A stretch of 64,000 nucleotides of DNA from Glandiceps talaboti. Taxonomy: Eukaryota > Hemichordata > Enteropneusta > Spengelidae. Positions 1 through 11,607 of this stretch are shown piece after piece. The stretch lies in the NCBI RefSeq assembly GCF_964340395.1, contig NC_135564.1, positions 20,725,902 through 20,789,901 of the forward strand. The letters run 5' to 3'. Position numbers and translations under genes: made by a program. The first letter of the stretch is position 1; every line of letters starts with the position of its first letter. A model generated the notes under the pieces. The model saw nothing but the letters and a program-made list of their open reading frames with translations, was not told the origin of the DNA and did no database searches.

Positions 1-2939
1 ATGTCCCAAGTGATAACACATTGGCAGAACATTCTGTTTTACAAGAATTAGGGGTGAAATGGTTTCATTCATACACAAAATATTAATACCAAAGGATGAG
101 ATGGCTAGTACAATAAAAGATTGTTAGTACATGTCAATAGTCTAAATGTGATTTATACTGAAAAGTCAAAATCCACACTTTTGGTTTGGTTTGAAATCTC
201 ATATAAAGAGACATGTGCAGGTACTGTACTCTCCTTATTAAAACTGTCCTGAGTTTACAAAGTCTACACCTATTAAAAGGATATAGTTGGTAAATCCGGA
301 GTATTTTCCATCATTTTTGTTTTCAAAGAAAAGGTTACTTATATTTTGCCATTCACTATCACTTGTCTAAAAACCAGCAACCATTGGCAAATCTCCTACC
401 CTATAAACTGCTGTGATACTTTAGTCTAATATATAAGAATAATATGACATGATTGTATTCAGAGTATGAGAATAGAGTATGACAGCAATTATTAATATGA
501 TGAGAGTTTTGCCAGTGATTACTAGTCATAAAACAAGTAACAGTGAAGGGTAAAATAGAAGTAACCTTTTATATTGAAATAAAAGTAATGGAAAATACCC
601 CCGAGTTGCTGACCATGACTCCCTTTAAGTGAGATAATATTTTAGAGCAAAAAGATAATTATGTCATTCAATTATTTCAACATTTTGTTTTATAAAACAT
701 TTGAGAATTATAATTTGCTTTACACAAATTATGTGTACTGCAGGATGTACTTGCAAATTACATGTACTTCAGGACATACTCACAAATTACGTGTACTTCA
801 AGATGTACTCACAGAAGGAGTTAATGTATCATGTACTTGAAACTAAAAAAATTCAAAGAAAAAAGTTATGGATTGTTTCATCATTACATACAATTGTCTG
901 TTGGTAGACTATGACAGTGGAGGTCAACAATCATTAACGCGCAATCTGCAAGTCAACTTTATACGCTCAAACCAAAGTCATTTCATCATCTTGTGTATTT
1001 TTAAAAAGTGTCTTAAAAAAAACCTTTTGGTCAATTGTTATAATTGGGCATTTTAGAACTAACTTTATTCAAATTTGTAAAGTACTAACTTACAATAAAT
1101 GTATACATCTGATGTTGTTATCTTCATAGTTGATCAAATCAACTCTTTATTTTTCATTTAATAATCTACTACTTTCATTCAGTTATTTTATTGCATTTAA
1201 ATTTCTTCACGTTTTTTTCCAGAAAAAACAAATTTTCAACAGTTTGCAGTATTACTTAGTAGCTGCATTCAATTTCTATATATTGTATAGATTATAAAAA
1301 TGGTGAAAAATTATGGTTTTTGATTCAAATTGTACATTTGATGTATGATATTCTACTGGTGTTTTGTTTGATGGGTTGAAAGGTCAAGAGGTATAGGAAC
1401 TTCTAGTAAATGACAGTTGTTTGCCATGGTAACAGATCAGGCATGAAATTATTGGAAATGATGTAGTAGGTCATTTGTTATTTTTGACGAAACTATATCC
1501 TGAAAAGCCGGGCTCTGATTGGTCATAAAAACTGTACTTATTAAAAATGAAGTTATAAAAATCACAGTTACAAGAAGTGATGGAGAAATTTAAAATTTAA
1601 AAGTATTAATCAAGGAAGACTTTTATTTTACAGTTTGATTCAATTTAATTCAAAGTCGACCCATGGTGCGAAATAAGTTTTAAGCCACTTTTGTACTTGT
1701 CAAATTTACAATGTTGGCATGCATGTAATATACACCTGTCAAGTCAAGATCTTTGTAAATTTGTTACATCTATCAAAGTGCAAAATAAAATAACTGTAAT
1801 ATTGATGTCTACATTGAAGGTTATATATCATTCTTTTCAAGATTAAGTAATTTTTTTGTTTGAATATCTTTTCTTAGTGAAAAATCATTGCAAACAACTT
1901 TGATGTCAGCTAAGTCAAAAGATTTTACAGAAAGATTAAGTTGAAGCCATTGCCTGTGATGTTACCATGGTTACCATTATAATCTATAGATCTACATGGA
2001 AGTGAAAAAGTTGCAATTTTAAAAGTGAAATCATGTTTTAAAGGAATCTAAAACTTGCTTATTTTGGTCTGTGATGTAATTGTATGAGAAGTGACTATTA
2101 ACAGCTAGTTAATACATAGACACTCCACCCTGGATGGAGGGTCTTTGGTTTATATCATAGCATTATTGAAGAGTTGTCATTTGATATGTTTAATTTAGAT
2201 TACTGCATGTCTTGATTTTTGCTCCTTATTGGGATCACTTGTAATTCTTTTTTCAATTAATATGAATATTGTCTGGTATGAGTTGACTGGTATGTAAGCT
2301 GTTGGATTGAGTTATATGCCATCACTGGCAACATACCCGTTGTTGATTGGTTATTGGACTGGTGGTCCAAGTCTCATTACAGCCAGTCAGATTTCAATAT
2401 CTTATTGGTTGATGTAAAAATGAACTGCTGAAATGGCCAATCAACTTTATCTTGCCATGAAATCTTGTCATGTCTTGTAAACTAGACAGCAGTTACTCTT
2501 CAGGAGACTGTCTTCACCAAATCAAAAGACCCCACCCCTATAAATGACATATTTGCTACAGAAATAAGCCAAAACGCTTCAACTCTAAACATTCATGAAA
2601 ATCCGTTCAAATAAATTGATATCACAACTATGTATTTGGCCATTAACTTTGTGACTATTAGGCTCACCCTATCTACAACCAACAGCTTGCTAGTCCAGCT
2701 CCAAGTCTATTCACTTATATAAGTATATTGACAGTATGTCTGTTATATTCACTATGATGTGACACCATGTATTGTGGTCATGTTAGTGACAACCGCTCCA
2801 GACGTCAGCTGAATTATGTACAGATTTAATGATTTCTATTTGTAGATATGACAATATTTACTCACTCTCATCTATGTTTAGACTAATTGTGTTTATCTAT
2901 ACTCCCACAATATAACCAGCCCTTTCAGTGCTATCATTT
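1..2939. other. AT-rich intergenic DNA, no gene recognised
   Basis: Only short open frames without recognisable protein features occur here. No splice-bounded exon matching a known family, no tRNA and no transposon ends were seen. It could be the distal flank or UTR of a gene outside the window, but nothing in the sequence shows that. Confidence 0.5.
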
Positions 2940-2969
2940 GTATGTGCAAGGTTGGAGCGTTAAACTTAT

Positions 2970-3165
2970 GTAGGGTTGAAGTCGACTGGGGTTGAAGGGG
3001 TTTGGTATGTTGTCTACTGGGGGTTGAAAGGGGTTGGATTGAGTGTTTTCTACAGGGGTTGAGGGGTTGGAGTGAGTGTTGTCTACAGGGGTTGAGGGGT
3101 TGGAGTGTTGTCTACAAGGGGTTGAGGGGTTGGAGTGTTATCTACCGGGGGTTAGAAGAGTTATC
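2970..3165. repeat. GGGGTTGGAGTG-type short minisatellite
   Basis: Four to five degenerate units of about 33 bp with the motifs ggggttgaggggttggagtg and gttgtctacagggg. The strand is strongly G-biased. The open frame through it is a by-product of the repetition. Confidence 0.75.
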
Positions 3166-3487
3166 ATGCTGTGCTAGGCATGCTGAGGCCAATCAGTGGT
3201 AACATTTTGAAATGATGGCATTAGAACTCAGGTGGTCTATTTCTACTTTCCTGTCCAATCTATTTTCCATCCACAGTTTCTCTTTGAATATAAATAATGG
3301 GTGGTTATGACCGGAAAAAAAAGAAAAAAAAAGTTCTTTACGGGTGTACAAAAACAGAAAATGTAAGAGACTTGTTTATTACATTATAAGGATGTAGGGA
3401 TTGGAATGGTAGTATAACTGAGACAGTCAGAATTATTATGAAAGACCTAATTAAAGGAAGGGGGGGGGGGGTCCAAGTGGTAAACTA

Positions 3488-3917
3488 CCTTATAAGGCAA
3501 GCGATCTGAATTATAAAGTACCATACTGCCTTGCCTTTTATATGTGATCAGAATTTATGAAGTTAGCCTTATAAGGCAAGTAATCAGAATAATGTAAACT
3601 ACCTTATAAAGAAGGGGCTCAGAATTGGTGAACTGCCATATAAGGAATATGTGATTTATACACTGCCTTATAAGGAAATGGATCTTAATTGGAGAAGTCC
3701 ATATAAAGAACGTGATTTATACATTGCCTTATAAGGAAACAGATAAGTAATGGTGAATTGCCATGTAAGGAGTGTGATTCATACACATCCTTAAAAGGAA
3801 CTGAGAAGAATTGGTGAATTGCCATATAAGGAGTGTAATTCATACACTGCCTGATATATAAAGGAAACATCAGAATTGCCATATAAGGAGTGTTATATCA
3901 CACATATCCTTATAAGG
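3488..3917. repeat. Degenerate repeat with nine CArG boxes
   Basis: A degenerate tandem repeat of roughly 60-bp spacing that includes gaattgccatataaggag. It contains nine perfect CC(A/T)6GG motifs: 3488-3497, 3567-3576, 3636-3645, 3666-3675, 3727-3736, 3789-3798, 3822-3831, 3879-3888 and 3908-3917. CC(A/T)6GG is the known binding consensus of SRF-type MADS proteins. Whether any site is bound here is unknown. Confidence 0.7.
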
Positions 3918-4371
3918 AAGTAGATCAGACTCATGTTCTACCTTATGACATAGTTGTGTTTTCACTTTTATCATTGTTCATTTTTCAAAGCACTGGGAGG
4001 GTTTTTATATTTTTTAGAAAAGTCTTATCCTTCAGGTGAATATTTTCAAGTAATGTTTTATGCTCAATGTGGGATGTGTATTTTTCTGGTCATGTATCTA
4101 TCTCCTGGATTATTAACAGTTTTGTGATTTCTAGACACTATGAATATTGTACAGTTTCCAGATTTTTAAAAATACAACATTGTTATTTGTACTGATTTAG
4201 AAATAAAACCAACTAGTTATTACAGATAAATTATTGTTGTGATTATTAAATTGAGTGAATTCCCATGGAGAGAAAAAAGTGCAGTTAATTCTGACAAGTA
4301 CCTTTTGAATGTATTTACTTGAAGGATGTGAGCATCATATAAAGATGAGAACAAGATAAGTGATACAAAGA

Positions 4372-5008
4372 CAACGTGTGCCTGAGAGAGACTGACATGA
4401 CAACCTATGCCTGAGAGAGGCTGACATGACAACATGTGCTTGAGAGAGGCTGACATGACAACATGTGCCTGAGAGAGACTGACATGACAACATGTGCCTG
4501 AGAGAGGCTGACATGACAACATGTGCCTGAGAGAGGCTGACATGACAACATGTGCCTGAGAGAGGCTGACATGACAACATGTGCCTGAGAGAGGCTGACA
4601 TGACAACATGTGCCTGAGAGAGGCTGACATGACAACATGTGCCTGAGAGAGACTGACATGACAACATGTGCCTGAGAGAGACTGACATGACAACATGTGC
4701 CTGAGAGAGGCTGACATGACAACATGTGCCTGAAAGACACTGACATGACAACATGTGCCTGAGAGAGGCTGACATGACAACATGTGCCTCAGAGAGGCTG
4801 ACATGACAACATGTGCCTGAGAGAGACTGACATGACAACATGTGCCTGAGAGAGACTGACATGACAACATGTGCCTGAGAGAGGCTGACATGACAACATG
4901 TGCCTGAGAGACACTGACATGACAACATGTGCCTGAGAGAGGCTGACATGACAACATGTGCCTGCGAGACACTGACATGACAACATGTGCCTGAGAGAGA
5001 CTGACATG
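4372..5008. repeat. 29-bp minisatellite, about 22 copies
   Basis: Tandem unit of 29 bp around tgacatgacaacatgtgcct plus gagagaggc. The period is not a multiple of three, so long minus-strand frames cycle through all three readings of the same unit and are not genes. Confidence 0.95.
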
Positions 5009-5092
5009 ATGCTTTTATCAGTTTGATGTGATTCAAGTTTCATTTTGTCTGTCTTACAGGGACACATGTTGTCTGGCATATAGTCCTGGTTT

Positions 5093-5880
5093 ATTAAACA
5101 CCCTCTGCAAGAGATAGACACATGCAACAATTTGTATTACAATGTATATAAAATCACCCTCTGCAAGAGCTAGACACATGCAGTAATTGTAATACAATGT
5201 ATATAAAATCACCCTCTGCAAGAGCTAGACACATACAGCAATTGTATAACAATGTATATAAAATCACCCTCTGCAAGAGACAGACACATGCAGTAATTGT
5301 AATACAATGTATATAAAATCACTGTCCTCTGCAAGAGATAGACACATGCAGTAATTGTAATACAATGTATATAAAATCACCGTCCTCTGCAAGAGACAGA
5401 CACATGCAGTAATTGTAATACAATGTATATAAAATCACCGTCCTCTGCAAGAGATAGACACATGCAGTAATTGTAATACAATGTATATAAAATCACCGTC
5501 CTCTGCAAGAGACAGACACATGCAGTAATTGTAATACAATGTATATAAAATCACCGTCCTCTGCAAGAGATAGACACATGCAGTAATTGTAATACAATGT
5601 ATATAAAATCACCGTCCTCTGCAAGAGATAGACACATGCAGTAATTGTAATACAATGTATATAAAATCACCGTCCTCTGCAAGAGACAGACACATGTAGT
5701 AATTGTAATACAATGTATATAAAATCACCGTCCTCTGCAAGAGACAGACACATGCAGTAATTGTAATACAATGTATATAAAATCACCCTCTGCAAGAGAC
5801 AGAGACACATATATCATGCAGCAATTTGTATTACACAATGTATATAAAAAAAAATTAAAATCACTCTGCAAGAGGCAGCC
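5093..5880. repeat. 55-58-bp minisatellite, about 13 copies
   Basis: Tandem unit with ctctgcaagagatagacaca and aatacaatgtatataaaatc. Copies have either caccctc (shorter) or caccgtcctc (longer), so two unit subtypes exist; the longer subtype forms the homogeneous centre and the edges are diverged. Confidence 0.95.
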
Positions 5881-7139
5881 ACATCAACAATTGTATCGAT
5901 TCTAACTTTTATGTGCGGCTTAGTTGTTTTAATTGGTGTATTGGATCCATCATTTACATGGAGTTTATGTTTTGACAAGTTAATACTTAAAATTGTATGT
6001 CTTTGCATGAACCCAAGTCTCATTCCTGATTGGCACTAACAAGCACACATGCACAGGTGTTATTTCGCAAGTTGTATCATTTGGATGTTTTGTTTATGAT
6101 ACATAAATGGTACAATTCTGTACAATGAACTGTTACAGTATTTGATTTTATATCAAGAGAAATGAATGTTGGATACAAGGTCTGTATTACACTTGTCTGT
6201 ATTATAAACTTTCTAACAAGCTACACTGTCAATTTCATGTTTTTGCAAAATTATTTGGAAACTTAATGTACATGTATGTTCAACCACTGTTATAGTAAAA
6301 GACTTTAATATACGTACAAGTTTTATTTTAACACAGGGAAGCAGAATGTACTCATCACCAACAGTCAAATGTTCATGTTATTCATTGTCATGTATACTCT
6401 TTGACATTGTTAGATTACATAACATAGTATTTAATTGTTTGGAAATTACAAAGTTTCAATATTCCACAAATATTTCCCCAATCAAAATAAATAGGAAAAA
6501 ACATGTTGTGTTTTAGATGCAATGCAAAACAAAATATGAAAGTCATGTCAGCAAACTTTACCATGACTACTGGATATTCTTTTGATGGAAAAGAGGCATA
6601 TATATGTGAATTCCAAATGGAAAGATTATTTAACAAAAAATCCTACTTATTGACAAGTGGTGGAAGTAAACAACAATTCAATGTAAGTTGTGCGTCAGAT
6701 TTTTTAGAATGTAATTTGATTTACATGTACAATGTGTAAGTGTCACGTTATGTGAGAACCAACTATGGCAGAGGAGTGGGTGTGTAGTATATCATTGGTA
6801 ACACAGACAATGCGTAGGGCAGACGTATTTTGTGTTGTCTTGAATGGACTGCACACAGCAATGTTCCACATGACTGATTGGCACTGTGTACCACTAAAAC
6901 TATACTACATCATTGAGTATGTGGACACTTATCTAGTATTGCATACTAAAAACTCTGTTGACAACACCATAGATGCATTATCTTGTGAAGCTTCTAGATC
7001 AATAAACACATGGATATGCTACTTGATTATGTCAAACACACAGCGTGTCAACATATTGACATGATAGTATAGGGGATAATACTTAACATAAATTTGACAA
7101 GTTCATCTGATTCCAGAGGTCACTGCATGACCCATGCAA

Positions 7140-7153
7140 AGGTCACAGTGACC
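7140..7153. promoter_or_regulatory. Perfect IR3 nuclear-receptor half-site palindrome (ERE-like)
   Basis: AGGTCA-CAG-TGACC: two inverted AGGTCA-type half sites with a 3-bp spacer, matching the core ERE consensus GGTCAnnnTGACC at every fixed position. It lies in gene-free DNA about 4.3 kb beyond the POC5 3' end. Function is inferred from the motif only. Confidence 0.35.
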
Positions 7154-7567
7154 CACATAAAAACAAGGCCAAGTCCAAAGTACACAATAGTTTTACCAGC
7201 CAGGTATTAAGTACTGAGTAGCCGGTAAGTAGCAGTAGACTGCATCACAGTATCTCAATTTTGTTAATCTGAAATGATAGCCTGGAAAATCTCTTATTTT
7301 GACATGGCTAATGTTCCATTACACTAGTATATAGGGTCCCTTGACGTTGTCTTGCTTCACAATGCTAACCATGGCAGCTATGAATTTGTATGTTGGCACC
7401 AGTTATGGTTGGGATGCAGGATACAGACAGTATCTGTCACAGGCACTTGAATCAATCCATCTCTTTATATTACCATACATTTCAAAAAATAGCGCCAATG
7501 GCTTTGTAGCACAACTGTATAGTTTTTAAAAATGTCTAGCCACATGCTGATCCATGCTACATTTTGT

Positions 7568-7812
7568 AGGTATACATAGGTTTTCATTTGCTGAATGACT
7601 ATCCAGTTGCCTATCCAACCAAGTTGTTTAATATCTTTGCAATATATGCAATCATTTGGCTGTTGCTATGGGCGTGGTCATGGTTGCTATGTATATTGGC
7701 ATGCAATTTTTGAATGTTTATCCATTTGTCTATTAATCCGTTATCTTTGCAATATACAAAATGTACATGATTATTTGGCTGTTGCTATGGGCGTGGTCTT
7801 GTTGCCATACAA
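7568..7812 (-). repeat. Dispersed repeat copy (ggctgttgctatgggcgtgg family)
   Basis: Contains two degenerate subunits with atttggctgttgctatgggc. Reverse-complement relatives occur at about 30990-31145 and 53340-53525, with atagcaacagccaaatgat and aacaagacca. The three copies differ too much to define ends or a target-site duplication. Confidence 0.6.
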
Positions 7813-9194
7813 GCTCAATAAACGAACATTGTTTGTTTAGGACAAAACCCCTTAGCCCTGCTCCCCCAAAACGTTCACAAGTGTGACATCACACGTTTAT
7901 ATATGATGTAAAGTAAACCATGATGAAAATTGAAGTGGTCACACCAGTATGACCAATGGAATGTAAAAACATGATGGTAAACATGAATTTCCAACCTTAT
8001 GAACCTTATCAACATCTCAATAGTAAATACAGATCTCATGCTGTTACACACACAAAGTACTAATTTCATCTATTCTCATAGTTACACCATCATAAAGACA
8101 CTCATATTTATGACACACTTCACAATTCAAAGCTTATTAAGAATGCTTTATTGACAAATTTAAAATTGATTTGACTTTATACTCTTTATGTTCAAAAAAT
8201 TGATTATTAAAATTAAATAACATTCAGATACCTTACTGTTGATATTACATTGAATACTACAAACAAATGATTTATGTAAATCAGGTGTAATCATAAGATA
8301 TTGGAAGGAAAATCAGTACCTTACTCAAGAAAATTACATGATGATGGTGTTGTCACGATATCATTAAACTTTATTTAGTGTAAACATTTCATCGCCATGT
8401 ATAAATATTAGCTGCTAATTATATGATGGTGCTGTTTTGTAAACTATTTCATATGTGAGACATAGTAAAATAGTCAACTCTTGGGCTCAGGGGTGTCATC
8501 AAGTGTTTGAAATAAGTGATGGGGGGGGGGGGGGTTCTTAAGTAACACATTTTGTTGATGAAGCATTTAGAATCACCTTTAACTATATCTAAGTATGTAG
8601 CTATTCAAACAACAATGCACACATGGAATATTAGTTTTTACATTCGACATAAAAATAAAGGTTTTAAAACTCGTTATAATATTTAGCAAAAGTCTTGCTA
8701 TATTGTATATTGTATTCTTTACTGTAATATTTCAGATCTGATATTGACTTAAACAGTGAACAATATTGAACAGTGGGTAAAAGACTATTATGGCAATATA
8801 TACTATAGTATTCAGTATGGCAGTATATTATATATCATGGCAGTTTTTTTCCTGAGTTACAATTGGTCTAATTTCTTGCAAATCATTACTAAGTGTTCAA
8901 AACTTTGGCAGTGACAGAAATCAAATAATTATATTGAATACATTCATGTAAACATATAATGTAGGTTTTATTATTTCAGCGAAACAAAAATATCTGGTGT
9001 TATCGTGAAAGCAAAGATATCTTAATATATTTGTCATTTAAATTGAATAAATGACTCTATTGTACATGTGCAGCTAAACAATACATGTATACAAAATTTT
9101 GGATACTTCATGTAAAAATTAAAATCAGATCCAAAAGGCACAATTTTAAGTGAAAATAATTGTATGAAGTGAAATGGTCAGGTGGTATTCAGCA

Positions 9195-10122
9195 GCTACA
9201 TGTAAGAGTGACTACACAAAACACATGGTGTCTGTGATCCTAGATGTAAGAGTGACTACACAAAACACATGGTGTCTGTGATCCTAGATGTAAGAGTGAC
9301 TACACAAAACACATGGTGTCTGTGATCCTAGATGTAAGAGTGACTACACAAAACACATGGTGTCTGTGATCCTAGATGTAAGAGTGACTACACAAAACAC
9401 ATGGTGTCTGTGATCCTAGATGTAAGAGTGACTACACAAAACACATGGTGTCTGTGATCCTAGATGTAAGAGTGACTACACAAAACACATGGTGTCTGTG
9501 ATCCTAGATGTAAGAGTGACTACACAAAACACATGGTGTCTGTGATCCTAGATGTAAGAGTGACTACACAAAACACATGGTGTCTGTGATCCTACATGTA
9601 AGAGTGACTACACAAAACACATGGTGTCTGTGATCCTACATGTAAGAGTGACTACACAAAACACATGGTATCTGTGATCCTACATGTAAGAGTGACTACA
9701 CAAAACACATGGTGTCTGTGATCCTACATGTAAGAGTGACTACACAAAACACATGGTATCTGTGATCCTACATGTAAGAGTGACTACACAAAACACATGG
9801 TGTCTGTGATCCTACATGTAAGAGTGACTACACAAAACACATGGTGTCTGTGATCCTACATGTAAGAGTGACTACACAAAACACATGGTGTCTGTGATCC
9901 TACATGTAAGAGTGACTACACAAAACACATGGTATCTGTGATCCTACATGTAAGAGTGACTACACAAAACACATGGTGTCTGTGATCCTACATGTAAGAG
10001 TGACTACACAAAACACATGGTGTCTGTGATCCTACATGTAAGAGTGACTACACAAAACACATGGTGTCTGTGATCCTACATGTAAGAGTGACTACACAAA
10101 ACACATGGTGTCTGTGATCCTA
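9195..10122. repeat. 44-bp minisatellite, about 21 very uniform copies
   Basis: Unit built from tgtaagagtgactacacaaa and acacatggtgtctgtgatcc plus tag/ca. The first half of the array ends each unit with taga and the second half with taca, showing two homogenised blocks. Copies are nearly identical, which suggests recent expansion. Confidence 0.97.
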
Positions 10123-11039
10123 CTATGCAGCATGGCAGAGAAATCATTCTTGTAATATTAATAGCATCATCTTTTGGGACAATTGTGAACATTTTGATCA
10201 ATTTAAATTGCAAGAAAAGGACTAGATTGGAGCATAGATTTGCCCCTTTTGTGTAGGTTCAATGATTGGAGGAACACTGTTGATTTATGATGTTAGCATC
10301 AAGTGTTATAAATACTAAGGGTACACATATAATAACTGGAATGGTTAATATATAAAGAAGGCTTGCACACCATATGTTAGAGCGCCCTCTACCATTATGA
10401 TGATGCTAGAACTTTCATCTAACCAATTTGACATTTCATTTGCAAATGTTTGGCAGTAAGTGTTTACAACTGTTTACAGTAAGTCTTGTTACAGTAATCT
10501 TGGCAGTAAATGTTTACAGGAAGTGTTTATAGTCTTCACATTACTTTTGTCTATGACTGTACATATAAGTGTTTACAGTAACTTTTATCAGTAGCTTAGC
10601 ATGTACATGTAAGTGGAGATTTGAAATTTGCTATGTGTTACTGTATTAACATACAGTCTGTCAACAAATACAACTAACCTTGAGATATGTTAGTTACTGT
10701 ATTAAATGAGTCTTGCAGCAAATAAAGCTAATGAGTAGTCAAGTCTAGCATGCCTGTTTACAGTCTGTATTTGCATACCCATATTTTCTGTTCAGTAAAA
10801 TACAATGTCTTGGGATTATTTCATAGATGAAATGAAAGCCAGTCTAAATGTTACGTTATGCCATAACTGTTAAAGGAGATTGGAGCAAAACTAAAGCTGA
10901 AAATAATTGTTCATTTAAAACAGACACAGAATTTGATGTGACTATAGATACAAGACATTGGGGGAAAGATTACCAGTTTCTTGTATAAAACACCATTCTG
11001 TCAGACTACTACTAAATGTACATATTTTGTGAGATGACA
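10123..11039. other. AT-rich DNA, no gene recognised
   Basis: Contains loosely repeated 'tttacagtaagtgtttacagt' words near 10440-10590 and no supported exon. Confidence 0.45.
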
Positions 11040-11345
11040 AAGCATTTACAAAAAGGGAGTACATTGTACTCTAAATGTTATTCTACACCGTGACAACACA
11101 TGTCTACATCATTGGTTCTCCTGTGTTGAAATATGGGTCAAAATGCTCAAAATTGCCATCACTTTCCCTGATCTTGTAAAAAATATTAATGGCGATGGTA
11201 TAATTAAATTATTCCCAATATATTTCTTCATTCAGCTGGAAAATACTCGTGACCTAAGGGTCGTCATTGCGCGTCAAGCAACACATAGTGACAAGGGGCC
11301 CATAATTTCCTTGGCTGAATGAAGAAAAATATTTGGGAATAAGAT
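11040..11345. mobile_element. MITE-like dispersed element, copy 1
   Basis: The core 11211-11340 is bounded by inverted repeats, cccaatatatttcttcattc at the left and gaatgaagaaaaatatttggg at the right, about 27 bp each. The flank from about 11040 is also related to the second copy at 33385-33690 (shared words gaaatatgagtcaaaat, aaaattgccat and cttggctgaa), so the mobile unit may be larger than the TIR core. It has no coding capacity. It sits just downstream of the POC5 stop codon. Confidence 0.65.
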
Positions 11346-11434
11346 CATATTATCATAGTTTTAGCTGAAAATATGGTAATGTAAAGATGAGTTACTGCTA
11401 CCAGTATTCAATGTAGTATTTGTAATGTAAGACT

Positions 11435-11440
11435 TTTAAT
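11435..11440 (-). terminator. Possible POC5 poly(A) signal ATTAAA
   Basis: Minus-strand ATTAAA begins 21 bases after the POC5 stop codon. It is the nearest poly(A)-signal-like hexamer I saw, and it would imply a very short 3' UTR. Distal signals are possible. Confidence 0.3.
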
Positions 11441-11460
11441 TAGTATTTGAAGCTATGGCA

Positions 11461-11607
11461 TTACTGGACAACTTTCACTGTTTGAATATTTGGTGCAGCT
11501 AGTTGTAATTTCCCACCTGACTGTCCGGCTATCTTTCTTTGCGCAATACCAGTGCCCATGCTCTGTTGCCGTGGATACCGACTGGCTGTTGCATGACCCA
11601 AGGTTTG
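11461..11607 (-). CDS. POC5: POC5 exon 12 (last coding exon)
   Basis: Acceptor ttcatattccag. It encodes residues 504-551 and ends ...[10 protein letters not shown] with stop TAA at 11463-11461. Vertebrate POC5 ends in a similar IKVVD, which supports this as the true C-terminus. Confidence 0.94.
   Translation of the reverse strand, partial: QTLGHATASRYPRQQSMGTGIAQRKIAGQSGGKLQLAAPNIQTVKVVQ

Larger units (their letters stand above)
5881..9190. other. AT-rich DNA, no gene recognised
   Basis: No supported exon. The longest frame, 6765-7064 (+), has no recognisable domain. Landmarks: a perfect ERE-like palindrome at 7140-7153, a dispersed repeat at about 7568-7812 and a poly-G run at 8521-8534. 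Confidence 0.5.

Noticed and set aside
4220-5036. Minus-strand His/Cys/Ser-rich frames of 113-252 codons
   Set aside because: Overlapping frames cycle through the same 29-bp unit in different phases.
6765-7064. 99-codon open frame with a plausible start
   Set aside because: No recognisable domain, no splice partners and no homology I can name; length is within chance for 64 kb.
9195-10122. CRISPR-like regular repeats
   Set aside because: Units are directly adjacent without unique spacers, and the genome is eukaryotic; a minisatellite.
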